Assembly: GCF_031886125.1 (NCBI RefSeq)
Contig: NZ_CP119391.1
Span: 1,054,001 to 1,118,000 of the forward strand
Length of the DNA stretch: 64,000 bases
Reading direction: 5' to 3'
From: Halomonas piscis
GTDB taxonomy: Bacteria > Pseudomonadota > Gammaproteobacteria > Pseudomonadales > Halomonadaceae
Positions 44,654 to 53,867 of the stretch are shown here, one piece after another; the first letter of the stretch is position 1; every line of letters starts with the position of its first letter. The notes under the pieces are model-generated. The model made no database searches. It saw only the letters and a program-made list of their open reading frames with translations, and was not told where the DNA came from. Position numbers and translations under genes: made by a program.

Positions 44654-46336
44654 ATGACCGACCAGTCCGACAGTACCCGCCGCCATTCCTCCCCGGTGGT
44701 CGACGGCCCGGGCAAGTCCGCCAGCCGCGCCATGCTGCGCGCGGTGGGCTTTAGCGACGACGACTTTCAAAAGCCCCAGGTGGGCGTGGCCTCGACCTGG
44801 AGCATGGTGACGCCGTGCAACAGCCACATTGGCGAGCTGGCTGAGCACGCCCGGGACGGCGCCGACCGCGCCGGCGGCAAGGGCGTGATCTTCAACACCA
44901 TCACCATCTCCGACGGCATCGCCAACGGCACCGAAGGCATGAAGTATTCGCTGGTCTCCCGGGAGGTGATCGCCGACTCCATCGAGACCGTGGCCGGCTG
45001 CGAGGGCTTTGACGGCCTTGTTGCCATCGGCGGCTGCGACAAGAACATGCCCGGCTGCATGATGGGGCTTTCGCGGCTTGATCGGCCCAGCGTATTTGTT
45101 TACGGCGGCACCATTCTGCCCGGCGAAGGCCACACCGATATCGTCTCGGTGTTCGAGGCCATGGGCGCGCACTCCCGGGGCGATATCGACCGCATCGAGC
45201 TGAAAAATATCGAAGAGACGGCGATTCCCGGCCCCGGCTCCTGCGGCGGCATGTATACCGCCAACACCATGGCCTCGGCGATTGAAGCGCTGGGCATGAG
45301 CCTGCCAGGAAGCTCCGCCCAGAACGCCGTGTCCAACGACAAGCGCGACGACTGCGAAGCCGCCGGCGAGGCGGTGCTCGAGCTTTTGAAGCGCGATATC
45401 AAGCCGTCCGACATCATGACCCGGGAAGCGTTTGAAAACGCCATTACCGTGGTGATTGCGCTGGGCGGCTCCACCAACGCCGTGCTTCATCTGGTCGGCA
45501 TGGCCCGGACCGCCGGCGTGGAACTGTCCCTTGACGACTTCACCGCCATCGGCAAGCGCGTGCCGGTGGTGGCCGACCTGCGCCCCAGCGGCCACTACAT
45601 GATGAGCGAGCTGGTGGCCATCGGCGGCATTCAGCCGCTGATGAAGCTTTTGCTCGACGCCGGCCTGCTTCACGGCGACTGTCTGACCGTGACCGGCAGG
45701 ACGCTGGCGGAAAACCTTGCCGAGGTGGAAGGTTACCCCGACGCTCAGGACATTATCGCGCCGCTTGGCGAGCCGGTGAAGGCGGAAAGCCACCTGCGCA
45801 TTCTCTACGGCAATCTCGCCCCGGAAGGCGCGGTGGCCAAGATCACCGGCAAGGAAGGCACCCACTTTCGCGGTACGGCGCGGGTATTCAACTCCGAGGA
45901 AGAGGCCCAGGCGGGCATCAACGACGGCACCGTGGTCGCCGGCGACGTGGTGGTCATCCGCTACGAAGGCCCCAAGGGCGGGCCGGGCATGCGCGAAATG
46001 CTCACGCCCACCTCCGCCATCATGGGCCGGGGGCTGGGCAACGACGTGGCGCTGATCACCGACGGTCGCTTCTCCGGCGGCAGCCACGGCTTCGTGGTGG
46101 GCCACATGGCGCCCGAAGCCTTCGACGGCGGACCGCTGGCGCTGGTGGAAGACGGCGACGTGATCACCATCGATGCCGAAGCCAACACCATCGACGTGGC
46201 CGTCGGCGGCGAGGATATCGAGCAGCGTCACGCCGCCTGGCAGCGCCCGGCGCCGCGCTATACCAAAGGCGTGCTGGCCAAGTACGCAAGGCTTGTCAGC
46301 TCGGCCAGCACCGGGGCGGTGACCGACGACGACTGA
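44654..46336 (+). CDS. ilvD: Dihydroxy-acid dehydratase
   Basis: An Fe-S dehydratase for valine, isoleucine and pantothenate synthesis, making 2-keto acids from 2,3-dihydroxy acids. The 560-residue protein has [14 protein letters not shown] near residue 56, the cluster cysteine region [18 protein letters not shown] near residue 121 and [20 protein letters not shown] near residue 195. [21 protein letters not shown] lies near residue 470. Its length is that of the shorter family branch, which often has a 2Fe-2S cluster. AAGGAG precedes the ATG. Monocistronic. Confidence 0.93.
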   Translation: MTDQSDSTRRHSSPVVDGPGKSASRAMLRAVGFSDDDFQKPQVGVASTWSMVTPCNSHIGELAEHARDGADRAGGKGVIFNTITISDGIANGTEGMKYSLVSREVIADSIETVAGCEGFDGLVAIGGCDKNMPGCMMGLSRLDRPSVFVYGGTILPGEGHTDIVSVFEAMGAHSRGDIDRIELKNIEETAIPGPGSCGGMYTANTMASAIEALGMSLPGSSAQNAVSNDKRDDCEAAGEAVLELLKRDIKPSDIMTREAFENAITVVIALGGSTNAVLHLVGMARTAGVELSLDDFTAIGKRVPVVADLRPSGHYMMSELVAIGGIQPLMKLLLDAGLLHGDCLTVTGRTLAENLAEVEGYPDAQDIIAPLGEPVKAESHLRILYGNLAPEGAVAKITGKEGTHFRGTARVFNSEEEAQAGINDGTVVAGDVVVIRYEGPKGGPGMREMLTPTSAIMGRGLGNDVALITDGRFSGGSHGFVVGHMAPEAFDGGPLALVEDGDVITIDAEANTIDVAVGGEDIEQRHAAWQRPAPRYTKGVLAKYARLVSSASTGAVTDDD

Positions 46337-46361
46337 CGCCGCGTGGCGCCAGCCGGCCGGA

Positions 46362-49300
46362 TTATCCTTCTACGCGGCTGACACGGACGGGCAGCCCCTG
46401 GCGCACGGAGGCGCCGCTGACGCCCTCAAGCCAGGTGCCCGCCACCCGGCGGGTGGGATCGGCAAAGCCCAGATCGTTGATGTTGATACCGGCGCCGACC
46501 CACTGGTTGCCGGAGAAGGCTTCGCCGTCCACCTCGTGCTCGCTGGCGCCAAGCTCGGTATGGCCGAAGCTGTGCTCGATGCCAAGCGCGCCTTTCATCA
46601 CGCCGTTGCTCACCAGCGCCAGCGCTTTCACCGCCCGCCCCGGGCTTTCGATGCGCACGGTATCGCCGTGGGCAACCCCCGCCCGTTCGGCGTCGTCGGT
46701 GTGCATCAGCACCGGGTTGTACGGTTTGATCATGCGCAGCCGCTCAAGGCCGATGGCGTACGAATTCATCAGGTTGGACTTGTAGGAAAACGCCAGCAGC
46801 GGCCAGTCGTCTTCGGAGTACACCTCGCGCATGGGCGTGCCGTCAGCCATTTTCGGGGCCTGCAGACAGGGCGTGCCGGACAGGCGCTCGCCGGTCTGGC
46901 TGTTGACGGTGGTACCCACCTGGGGGTTATACACGCACAGCGCTCGAGTCCAGGCGTGGGCGAGCTTCTTGTCGCCGTCGAAGGCGTCCTCGTGGTCTTC
47001 AAAGCGCCCGCCCCGAGCGTAGAGGTAGGCCACCCGGGCTCGCTCTTCTACCGGCAGGGTGCGCGTGAGTTTGGGCAGCAAAGGCTCGATGCCGCTGTGC
47101 ATGACGTCGCTCTTGTCGGCCTCGGGCAGGGGCTCGCCCGTATAGGCAATGTTGGCCGCCGCGCGCAGGAAGAAATCCTCGGCGCGGTTGAGCGGGTAGA
47201 GCTTGCCGTCGGCGCCGGGGATGGCGTCGTTGCCGAAGCCCGGCAGCCCCAGCCGCTTGGCGGTGGCGATGAAAAAGCTCTCCATGCTGACGGGTTCGCC
47301 GTCGGCGGTCTTGTCCTGGCGCGGCTCGATAATCGGCCAGCAGGCGGTGGTCATTTTGGTCAGGGTGCCGCTCCAGGCGCCGGTAAAGCCCCAGACCTCG
47401 TACATCACCGAGTCCGGCACGATGTAGTCGGCAAAGCGGTTGGTTTCGTTGATAAAGCCGTCCACCGCCACGTAAAGCCCGAGGTTTTTGGGGTCCTTGA
47501 GCTTGTCGACGATCGTATCGTGGAGACCCGCCTGGCCGTACAGCGGGTTGGCCATGCAGCCGATCACCGCCTTGATGGGGTAGGGGTAGCCGTCCAGCGC
47601 CGAGGCCAGCTGCTCGGTGAGAATCGGCGGCGCAAGCGGGCGCCAGGGGGCCTTGGCCGGGTAAGGATTTTCCCCGGCCTCCACCTTGCGTCGATACTCC
47701 GAGGTGTCCTCGTAGGCAAAGCGCGTGCGCGAGACGAACACGCCCTGGGGGCCGCGCTTGCCGGGGAAGTCGGCGAGATCGTAGCGCGGACCGCTGCCGG
47801 TGCCGTTAAACTTGCCGCCGCCCAGCGCGGCGCCGCCCTGGCGGTTGAAGCTGCCGGCGAGCAAGTTGAGCATCATAAGGCCGTAGGCGCCGTAGAAGCC
47901 GGTGGCCGACATCATGCCGCCGTGGGTATCTACCACGGCATCGCGGCCGTAGGCGGCAAAGCGCTCGGCGATGTGCTTGATCACCCGGGCGTCGATGCCG
48001 CAGTGCTCGGCGTAGTCTTCCAGGCTGTGCTCGTTGGCGGTGTCGCGCAGCTTGGCGAGGCTGCTCTTGACGCGGAGGGTGCCGTCGGCTGTCTCGACGT
48101 CGCGCTCGACGAACAGCTCGGCCTTGCGCACCTCGCGGCTGGGCCGAAGCTCGCCTCGGGCATCCACCACCATGACGTCGTCGGCGTCGCTTCCGGCCTC
48201 GACGCTACCCTCGAGCGCGCCCAGGTCCGAGCGGCGCAGAAAGTGGCCAAAGCGCGGATGGTCTTCGTTTTCGATGACCAGGTGAGTGGCGTTGGTGTGG
48301 CCGTTTTCGCCGGCAGCGTCCACCGCCTCGGGGCTGGGCATCGCCAGGTAGTCGGCGGCGTAGGCTTCGTGCTCGATGAGCCACTGGATCATCGCCATGG
48401 CGAAGGCAGTGTCGCTTGCCGGGCGGATGGGTACCCAGCGGCTGCGCTCGGCGGCAGCGTGGGAGGCGCTGGCGTTGAGCCCGGGGTCGATGACCACGTA
48501 GTCCAGGCTGCCGGTGGCTCGGGCCTCGGCCAGCAGCCGGCCCTGGCGCTTGAAGGGGTTGCCCGCCTGGCTCGGTGCGGTGCCGATGAACAGCGCGAAC
48601 TTCGCCCGGGTGTAGTCGGGCTTGACGTGGGCAAACTTGGCCATGTCGTCCATCAGCGCGCCGGAGCCCATGCGGAACGCCAGCCCGCAGTAGGAGCCGT
48701 GGTGGCCGTAGTTGCGGGTGCCGAAGGCGTTGAAACCAAAGCGTTTCAAGATCGCCGAGCGGCCGTAGTCGGTGGCCTCCATCAGCAAAAGCTGGTTGGC
48801 CTTGGGGCCGTACTCGGGGTTGTCGGCGTCTACCGGCTCGTCGTGGTTGTGAATGGCGCGCAGGCCGTCGACGTGGCCTTCGCCGAACAGGTCGCCGCCT
48901 TCGCAGATTTCCTCGATCAGCGTTTCAAAGGAGATGCGCTCCCAGCGCCGCTCGCCGCGCTCGCCCACGCGCTTCAGGCAGTGGGTGACCCGGTGGGGGC
49001 TGGTAATTTGCCCGATCATGGCGTTGCCCCGGGCGCAGGCGGTGGAACGCCCGGCAAGCCCCTGCTCGTCAAGGGCGCTGACGTGCTTGAGCGCGTCCAC
49101 TACCGGGGTGCGCATGGGCAGGTGCGGCTCGCTGGAAAGCGGGTGGTAAGGGTTGCCAATAGTGCGCAGCACTTCGTCGGTATTGTTGTCCACGCGCACC
49201 CGTACGCCGCACTTGGTGGTGCAGCCGTAGCACACGGTAAAGGCGGTGCGCTGGTCCGGGTTCAGGGTCAGCTCGCCGGACTTGAGGTCGACGCGGTATT

Positions 49301-49466
49301 CCGGCGCCAGAGCGTTGCCGTAGATGTTGTGTTCGGGCTTGTCCCCGGCGCTGCCGGTGACCCCCTTGGCCATCTTGACCAGCGGGCCGGAGTAGCCCGC
49401 GGCGAAGGCCGCAGCGCCGCCGGTGGCAGCGGCGCCCTTGAGCAGGCGACGACGTGAATTATCCAT
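46362..49466 (-). CDS. ttrA: Tetrathionate reductase-like molybdopterin catalytic subunit
   Basis: A DMSO-reductase-family molybdoenzyme of 1034 residues, exported by Tat (SRRRLLKGAAATGGAAAFAAG). A 4Fe-4S site CYGCTTKC at about residue 80 is completed by a Cys in STACARGNAM. The likely molybdenum ligand Cys lies in HHGSYCGLAFRMG near residue 262. Sequence style and the B-C-A gene order match TtrA of Salmonella, which reduces tetrathionate to thiosulfate in the periplasm. Related enzymes act on arsenate, selenate or sulfur compounds, so the substrate is inferred. It overlaps ttrC by eight bases. Confidence 0.78.
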   Translation of the reverse strand: MDNSRRRLLKGAAATGGAAAFAAGYSGPLVKMAKGVTGSAGDKPEHNIYGNALAPEYRVDLKSGELTLNPDQRTAFTVCYGCTTKCGVRVRVDNNTDEVLRTIGNPYHPLSSEPHLPMRTPVVDALKHVSALDEQGLAGRSTACARGNAMIGQITSPHRVTHCLKRVGERGERRWERISFETLIEEICEGGDLFGEGHVDGLRAIHNHDEPVDADNPEYGPKANQLLLMEATDYGRSAILKRFGFNAFGTRNYGHHGSYCGLAFRMGSGALMDDMAKFAHVKPDYTRAKFALFIGTAPSQAGNPFKRQGRLLAEARATGSLDYVVIDPGLNASASHAAAERSRWVPIRPASDTAFAMAMIQWLIEHEAYAADYLAMPSPEAVDAAGENGHTNATHLVIENEDHPRFGHFLRRSDLGALEGSVEAGSDADDVMVVDARGELRPSREVRKAELFVERDVETADGTLRVKSSLAKLRDTANEHSLEDYAEHCGIDARVIKHIAERFAAYGRDAVVDTHGGMMSATGFYGAYGLMMLNLLAGSFNRQGGAALGGGKFNGTGSGPRYDLADFPGKRGPQGVFVSRTRFAYEDTSEYRRKVEAGENPYPAKAPWRPLAPPILTEQLASALDGYPYPIKAVIGCMANPLYGQAGLHDTIVDKLKDPKNLGLYVAVDGFINETNRFADYIVPDSVMYEVWGFTGAWSGTLTKMTTACWPIIEPRQDKTADGEPVSMESFFIATAKRLGLPGFGNDAIPGADGKLYPLNRAEDFFLRAAANIAYTGEPLPEADKSDVMHSGIEPLLPKLTRTLPVEERARVAYLYARGGRFEDHEDAFDGDKKLAHAWTRALCVYNPQVGTTVNSQTGERLSGTPCLQAPKMADGTPMREVYSEDDWPLLAFSYKSNLMNSYAIGLERLRMIKPYNPVLMHTDDAERAGVAHGDTVRIESPGRAVKALALVSNGVMKGALGIEHSFGHTELGASEHEVDGEAFSGNQWVGAGININDLGFADPTRRVAGTWLEGVSGASVRQGLPVRVSRVEG

Positions 49467-50649
49467 GGCGAACTCCTTGGGTCGCGGGAGAAACGGAAGC
49501 GCTGGGAGCAGGCGCGGCGGAAGTGTCGGCCGGGGCGTCGCGCTCGGGGTCAAGCGAGGCGTCGCGCCAGGGAACGAACAGCTCGATGACCAGCAGGGCG
49601 GTGAGCCAGAGGCCAAAGATGCCGATAATGCCGGTCAGCCCGTAGGAGCCGAAGGCCACGTGGTAGTCGTGAAAGCCGGCGCTGTTGCGGGCCACGGTCT
49701 GCACGTTCATCAGCACCACCCAGCGGAACATCCAGGCTACGTGCAGGGCGAGCAGGCCCAGCGCCCAGCCGAACAGTTTGCGGCGCGCGGGGCCACGACG
49801 CGCCATGAAGGCCAGTACGGCCAGCAGCACGCCGGCAATGCCGCCCTCCACGGCGGTAGAGCGCCAGGCCGCGCTCTGGTCGATGGAGTCAAGCGCAGCG
49901 GCCACCGAGCCGTATACCGCGTTGGCGCCGTCGAGGAGCCAGGTCAGGGCGATAAAGCCCGCGGCCACGCAGGCGCCGACGAGAATCGCCAGCATCTGGC
50001 GGTTGGTGTCGGCGCTGCGGATGCCGGACACGCGGTTAAGCAGCAGAATCAGCCCGCAGACGCCAATGATGCCGGTGGCGACGAACATGAACGGAAGCCA
50101 GGCGGTGTGCCACAGCGGCCGACCCTTGACGATGGCCACCTCGGCGCCGGTGTAGACCATCATGCCGACCGAAGTGGCAAGCGCGGCGAGCCCCGCCAGT
50201 ATCATGACGCGGCGCGAGACCTGCCAGTCGCCCCAGGCGATCCAGCCGGCAATGCGCGAAAACCAGCCGTCGTCTGCCTGGGCGCGGGCCTTGAGCGCCG
50301 GGCGCCAGGCAAGCCAGGCCAGCAGCACCGTGGCGACCAGATGCAGCGGCAGCAGAAAGCTGCCCAGCGACATCCACGACCAGGGTGTGGGGTGGGCGTA
50401 GAAGTGCCAGAAGCGCAGCGGCTGGTGCAGGTCGGCCAGAAGCGCTACCGGCGCCACCAGGGTAGTAGAGACGCAGGCGAGAAGCGCAAGCCTCGAGGTG
50501 GCAAGCCAGCGCTGCCTGCCCAGAATGATCCCCGGCGCGGCAACCCAGAGGCTTGAGTAGGACAGCGCGATCAAAAAGAAGTACTGCACCGCCCAGGGGT
50601 ACCAGGCAATGCCGTAGCGCGGCACGACGACTTCAGTGACCAAACTCAT
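49459..50649 (-). CDS. ttrC: NrfD/TtrC-type membrane quinol oxidase subunit
   Basis: The integral membrane anchor (396 residues, about nine helices) that takes electrons from quinol for the periplasmic enzyme. NrfD/PsrC-type features include the PRYGIAWYPWAVQYFFLIAL start and alternating helices through residue 365, with an unconserved acidic Ala/Asp tail. Its start overlaps the ttrB stop and its stop overlaps ttrA, giving one tight operon ttrB-ttrC-ttrA. Confidence 0.82.
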   Translation of the reverse strand: MSLVTEVVVPRYGIAWYPWAVQYFFLIALSYSSLWVAAPGIILGRQRWLATSRLALLACVSTTLVAPVALLADLHQPLRFWHFYAHPTPWSWMSLGSFLLPLHLVATVLLAWLAWRPALKARAQADDGWFSRIAGWIAWGDWQVSRRVMILAGLAALATSVGMMVYTGAEVAIVKGRPLWHTAWLPFMFVATGIIGVCGLILLLNRVSGIRSADTNRQMLAILVGACVAAGFIALTWLLDGANAVYGSVAAALDSIDQSAAWRSTAVEGGIAGVLLAVLAFMARRGPARRKLFGWALGLLALHVAWMFRWVVLMNVQTVARNSAGFHDYHVAFGSYGLTGIIGIFGLWLTALLVIELFVPWRDASLDPERDAPADTSAAPAPSASVSPATQGVRHG

Positions 50650-51409
50650 AGTCCATCTCCTTGCCCGCCTCGTTGATGATGTCCCAAATGCCGGGGGCGG
50701 CTTCGGGGCGCTGGGTAAAGCGCTCGTCCATGCCCAGGTAGAACACCTGGGGGTGGGTGCCTTTTTCCGGCTGCAGCACCATGAGCTCGTCGCGGTGCTC
50801 GGCCATCATGCGGCTGATGTGGCTGTCCGGGTCGCGCATGTCGCCGATGATCCGCGCCCCGCCCACGCAGGATTCCACGCAGGCGGGCAAAAGCCCGGCT
50901 TCCAGGCGGTGGACGCAGAAGGTGCACTTGTCGGCGGTCTGGGTCTTTTCGTTGATAAAGCGCGCGTCGTAGGGGCAGGCGTTGACGCAGTAGGCGCAGC
51001 CCACGCAGCGGTCGCTGTCCACTACCACGATGCCGTCCCGGCGCTGGTAGGTGGCCTGCACCGGGCAGACCGGTACGCAGGGCGGGTTGTCGCAGTGGTT
51101 GCAAAGCCTGGGAAGCATGAAGGTAGCGAGCTCACCCGTGTTTTCTTTCTCCACCTCAAACTGCGACACAACCGTGCGGAAATTGCCCAGCGGCGCGTCG
51201 TTTTCGATATGGCACGATACTGTGCAGGCCTGGCAGCCGATGCACTGGCGCAGGTCAATGAGCATGCCGTAGCGTTTTTCCGGGTCGCCTTCCCGGCGCG
51301 GCGGCTGATCGTTGATGCCGGCGCTGGCGACGCTTGAGAGCGGTACCATGGCGGCACCCGCGCTCAGGCGCGCCAGCTGGCCGAGAAGTGAGCGGCGTAT
51401 GGGGTCCAT
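50633..51409 (-). CDS. ttrB: 4Fe-4S electron transfer subunit (TtrB-like)
   Basis: A periplasmic four-cluster ferredoxin of 258 residues that connects TtrC to TtrA. A twin-arginine start (IRRSLLGQLARLSAGAA) precedes four Cys groups: CIGCQACTVSC near residue 56, CNHCDNPPCVPVCP near 103, CVGCAYCVNACPYDARF near 136 and CTFCVHR...CVESC near 163. AGGAGG lies before the ATG at 51409. It is first in the operon and is preceded by an FNR box. Confidence 0.85.
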   Translation of the reverse strand: MDPIRRSLLGQLARLSAGAAMVPLSSVASAGINDQPPRREGDPEKRYGMLIDLRQCIGCQACTVSCHIENDAPLGNFRTVVSQFEVEKENTGELATFMLPRLCNHCDNPPCVPVCPVQATYQRRDGIVVVDSDRCVGCAYCVNACPYDARFINEKTQTADKCTFCVHRLEAGLLPACVESCVGGARIIGDMRDPDSHISRMMAEHRDELMVLQPEKGTHPQVFYLGMDERFTQRPEAAPGIWDIINEAGKEMDYEFGH

Positions 51410-51427
51410 GGCGCCTCCTGTGGTTAC

Positions 51428-51448
51428 GGGCAGCGCAGCGGGCTGCCC
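51428..51448 (-). other. Hairpin in the ttrB leader
   Basis: GGGCAGC and GCTGCCC form a 7-bp stem around 7 bases, 19-39 bases before the ttrB start. It lies in the predicted untranslated leader and could affect translation or mRNA life. Confidence 0.4.
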
Positions 51449-51472
51449 TGAATGAATCGTCGGGGTAGATTC

Positions 51473-51514
51473 AGGGTAAGCCCCAGGAGGTACCTAAAAA
51501 TTGATACGCATCAA
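51473..51514 (-). promoter_or_regulatory. Anaerobic FNR/Anr-type promoter of the ttrBCA operon
   Basis: TTGATACGCATCAA at 51501-51514 is a perfect FNR box (TTGAT-N4-ATCAA). On the minus strand TACCCT at 51478-51473 fits a -10 box. If the FNR site is centred at -41.5, the start point falls at about 51466 and the -10 box takes exactly the expected place. This predicts class II activation without oxygen. Confidence 0.8.
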
Positions 51515-51610
51515 GGAAGAGGAAAGGTAATTTAATACTGTCTTAATGCGTCTTTAAATCTTTGATTATATTGGTTAATTATTGAAGTAAGGCAAAGGAG
51601 GCGGGCATAA

Positions 51611-51634
51611 AAAACCAGCCCGGCGGCTGGTTTT
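51611..51634. terminator. Terminator below the XRE gene
   Basis: AAAACCAGCC and GGCTGGTTTT form a symmetric 10-bp stem with a four-base CGGC loop. On the minus strand a T-rich stretch follows, so it should end the HTH gene transcript. It may also act in the other direction. Confidence 0.75.
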
Positions 51635-51686
51635 GGCTTTCTCGGCGCTCGTGCGCCTTTTTCTGCGGGGAGAACCCATGGCCGGC

Positions 51687-51968
51687 TCAGTGCAATGGCG
51701 CCTCCGGTTCCAGCGTGCGGCGCAGGACGTTGAGCTCGTCGGCGTTCAGATGCTCAAGCCTGCCGGCCAGCAGGTCGCTGACCTTTTGCACGGGCAGCCC
51801 GGCACGGCGGGCAATATCGCGGCTGCCAAGCTCTGAAATGGCCATTAGCCGGGTAATGATGCGCATCAGACGCGTACGTTTTTCCAGTTCCCTGACGTCA
51901 AAGTCGTCAGGGCCGGTTCGGGGAGGGTCAGTCAGCTCTGCGTGGGCAGACGAACGTGCCGTGCTCAT
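51687..51968 (-). CDS. Small XRE-family helix-turn-helix protein
   Basis: A 93-residue protein with a C-terminal XRE-type DNA-binding domain (residues about 35-90): GSRDIARRAGLPVQKVSDLL holds the helix-turn-helix, then LNADELNVLRRTLEPEA. The N-terminus looks disordered. It resembles the antitoxin or HigA-like short regulators, but no toxin gene is next to it. It stands between the ttr operon and purE. Its target is unknown. Confidence 0.75.
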   Translation of the reverse strand: MSTARSSAHAELTDPPRTGPDDFDVRELEKRTRLMRIITRLMAISELGSRDIARRAGLPVQKVSDLLAGRLEHLNADELNVLRRTLEPEAPLH

Positions 51969-52169
51969 GAGTCTCCATCAATGGGAAGTGACAGTATCAA
52001 CAATGCCGCCAAGCAGGGCGCTTTGCAATGCCCGGGGCATGAAAATTTACCGCCACGGCAATGTTCGCAGGCAGGGAGGGGCTGGTAAACTCATGACTTC
52101 TTTTCCAGGCGGCTGGTTTGGCGGCCTGTTTCGACGCTTTTTTATCACCCGTCACCCGGAGAGCACAGA

Positions 52170-52676
52170 ATGGCCTCAGAAAGCCCCCCCGTTGTCGGCG
52201 TCATCATGGGATCGCAGTCGGACTGGCCGGTCATGGAACACGCCGTTGCCATGCTCGAACGCCTGGGTGTGGCCTACGAAACCCGGGTGGTGTCGGCCCA
52301 CCGCACGCCGGATCTGCTGTTCGACTACGCCAAGGGTGCCGCCGCGCGGGGGGTCCGGGTGATCGTCGCCGGGGCCGGCGGAGCGGCGCACCTGCCGGGC
52401 ATGGTCGCCTCGCAAACGCCGCTGCCGGTGTTTGGCGTCCCGGTGGAATCCAGGGCGCTCAAGGGGCTGGATTCGCTTTTGTCCATTGCCCAGATGCCCG
52501 GCGGCGTGGCCGTAGGGACGCTTGCCATCGGCAAGTCCGGGGCCACCAACGCCGGACTTTTGGCCGCCCAGGTGGTAGGACTGGCCGATGCACAAGTGCG
52601 CGCCAACGTCGAGGCGTTTCGCGCCGAGCAGACGCAAACCGTGCTCGACAACCCCGATCCCCGGGCCGGGGCCTGA
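52170..52676 (+). CDS. purE: N5-carboxyaminoimidazole ribonucleotide mutase
   Basis: A purine biosynthesis enzyme (168 residues) that converts N5-CAIR to [23 protein letters not shown] at the start, [16 protein letters not shown] near residue 40 with the active-site His, and [18 protein letters not shown] near residue 64 are family hallmarks. It precedes purK with 60 bases between, and the two catalyse consecutive steps. Confidence 0.95.
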   Translation: MASESPPVVGVIMGSQSDWPVMEHAVAMLERLGVAYETRVVSAHRTPDLLFDYAKGAAARGVRVIVAGAGGAAHLPGMVASQTPLPVFGVPVESRALKGLDSLLSIAQMPGGVAVGTLAIGKSGATNAGLLAAQVVGLADAQVRANVEAFRAEQTQTVLDNPDPRAGA

Positions 52677-52736
52677 TCATTGACGCCTGATCCGGGCGCC
52701 ATCCCTTATTGGCAATGAGACTTGCGGAGACGATAC

Positions 52737-53852
52737 ATGAACATTGGCATCCTCGGTGCCGGCCAGCTGGGGCAGATGCTCGCCCTGGCCGGCTATCCGC
52801 TGGGCAACCGCTTTACCTTTCTCGACACTACCGGCGGCCATAGCGCAGCCATCGGCGAGATCATCAGCGATCCGCAAAACCGCCGCCTGGGCGACTTTCT
52901 TGAGCGGGTCGACGTGGTCACCTACGAGTTTGAACACCTTCCGGTGGCCCTGATCCGCGAGATCGAGGCGCACCGGCCGGTGTACCCAAGCAGCCGCGCC
53001 ATTGCCGTGTGCCAGAACCGCGTGGAGGAGAAGGCGCTGTTCGACCGGCTGAGTATCCCCACCCCCGAGTACCGCGTGGTGGAAAGTGCGGCGGCGCTGG
53101 AAGAGGCCGCGCGCGCGCTGGGCTGTCCGGCGGTGGCCAAGTCCACCACCGAAGGTTACGACGGCAAGGGGCAGGCGGTGCTGAAAACGCCCGACGACGC
53201 TCCCAGGGCCTGGGATGAGATCGGCCACTCGCAGCTCATCGTCGAGGCGTTCGTGGATTTTGTCCGCGAGGTCTCGATTATCGCCGTGCGCGGCCGGGAC
53301 GGCGAGGTGCGCTTTTATCCCATGGCGGAAAATCGCCACGCTGACGGCATTCTGCGCTACTCCGTGGCGCCGCTGCCGGATTTGGACGATAGCGTTCAGA
53401 CAACCGCCGACGGCTACATTCGCGCGCTGCTCGACGAGCTGGACTACGTGGGCGTGCTGGCCCTGGAACTGTTCCAGACCCGTGACGGCCGGCTGCTGGC
53501 CAACGAGATGGCCCCCAGGGTGCACAACTCCGGCCACTGGACCATGGACGGCGCGGTGACCAGCCAGTTTGAAAATCACCTGCGCGCGGTGCAGGGCCTG
53601 CCCCTGGGCGATACCCGGGCGCGCTTTCCTACCTGCATGGCCAACGTGATCGGCCGGGAGCCGGATAGCGGCGAGGTGCTGCGCCAGGCCGACGTGCACC
53701 TGCACCGCTACGGCAAGGCCGAGCGGCCCGGGCGCAAGCTGGGCCACGTCAATCTGGTGGCCCAGGACCACGCCGAGCTGGCGCGCCGGCTTGACGCTTT
53801 GGCGTCATTGCTGCCCGACGCGCCGGCCCCGAGGTTCAGCTTCGTTACCTGA
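52737..53852 (+). CDS. purK: N5-carboxyaminoimidazole ribonucleotide synthase
   Basis: An ATP-grasp ligase of 371 residues that carboxylates AIR with ATP and bicarbonate. IGILGAGQLGQMLALAGYPL is the N-terminal nucleotide-like fold, KSTTEGYDGKGQAVL near residue 137 the ATP-grasp loop, EAFVDFVREVSIIAVR near residue 172 and NEMAPRVHNSGHWTMDGAVT near residue 257. I use the ATG at 52737 that starts the conserved fold. The product feeds PurE. Confidence 0.94.
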   Translation: MNIGILGAGQLGQMLALAGYPLGNRFTFLDTTGGHSAAIGEIISDPQNRRLGDFLERVDVVTYEFEHLPVALIREIEAHRPVYPSSRAIAVCQNRVEEKALFDRLSIPTPEYRVVESAAALEEAARALGCPAVAKSTTEGYDGKGQAVLKTPDDAPRAWDEIGHSQLIVEAFVDFVREVSIIAVRGRDGEVRFYPMAENRHADGILRYSVAPLPDLDDSVQTTADGYIRALLDELDYVGVLALELFQTRDGRLLANEMAPRVHNSGHWTMDGAVTSQFENHLRAVQGLPLGDTRARFPTCMANVIGREPDSGEVLRQADVHLHRYGKAERPGRKLGHVNLVAQDHAELARRLDALASLLPDAPAPRFSFVT

Positions 53853-53867
53853 TGCGACTCGGCGGCG

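Noticed and set aside
46536..49457. 973-codon open frame on the + strand opposite ttrA
   Set aside because: It is the mirror of a real GC-rich gene. It has no recognisable domain, while ttrA shows Tat, Fe-S and Mo motifs. The same holds for long frames at 39211-40938, 41964-44258 and 44609-46231.
51687..51968. Toxin-antitoxin module around the XRE gene
   Set aside because: No toxin-like frame on either side. The neighbours are the ttr operon and purE.
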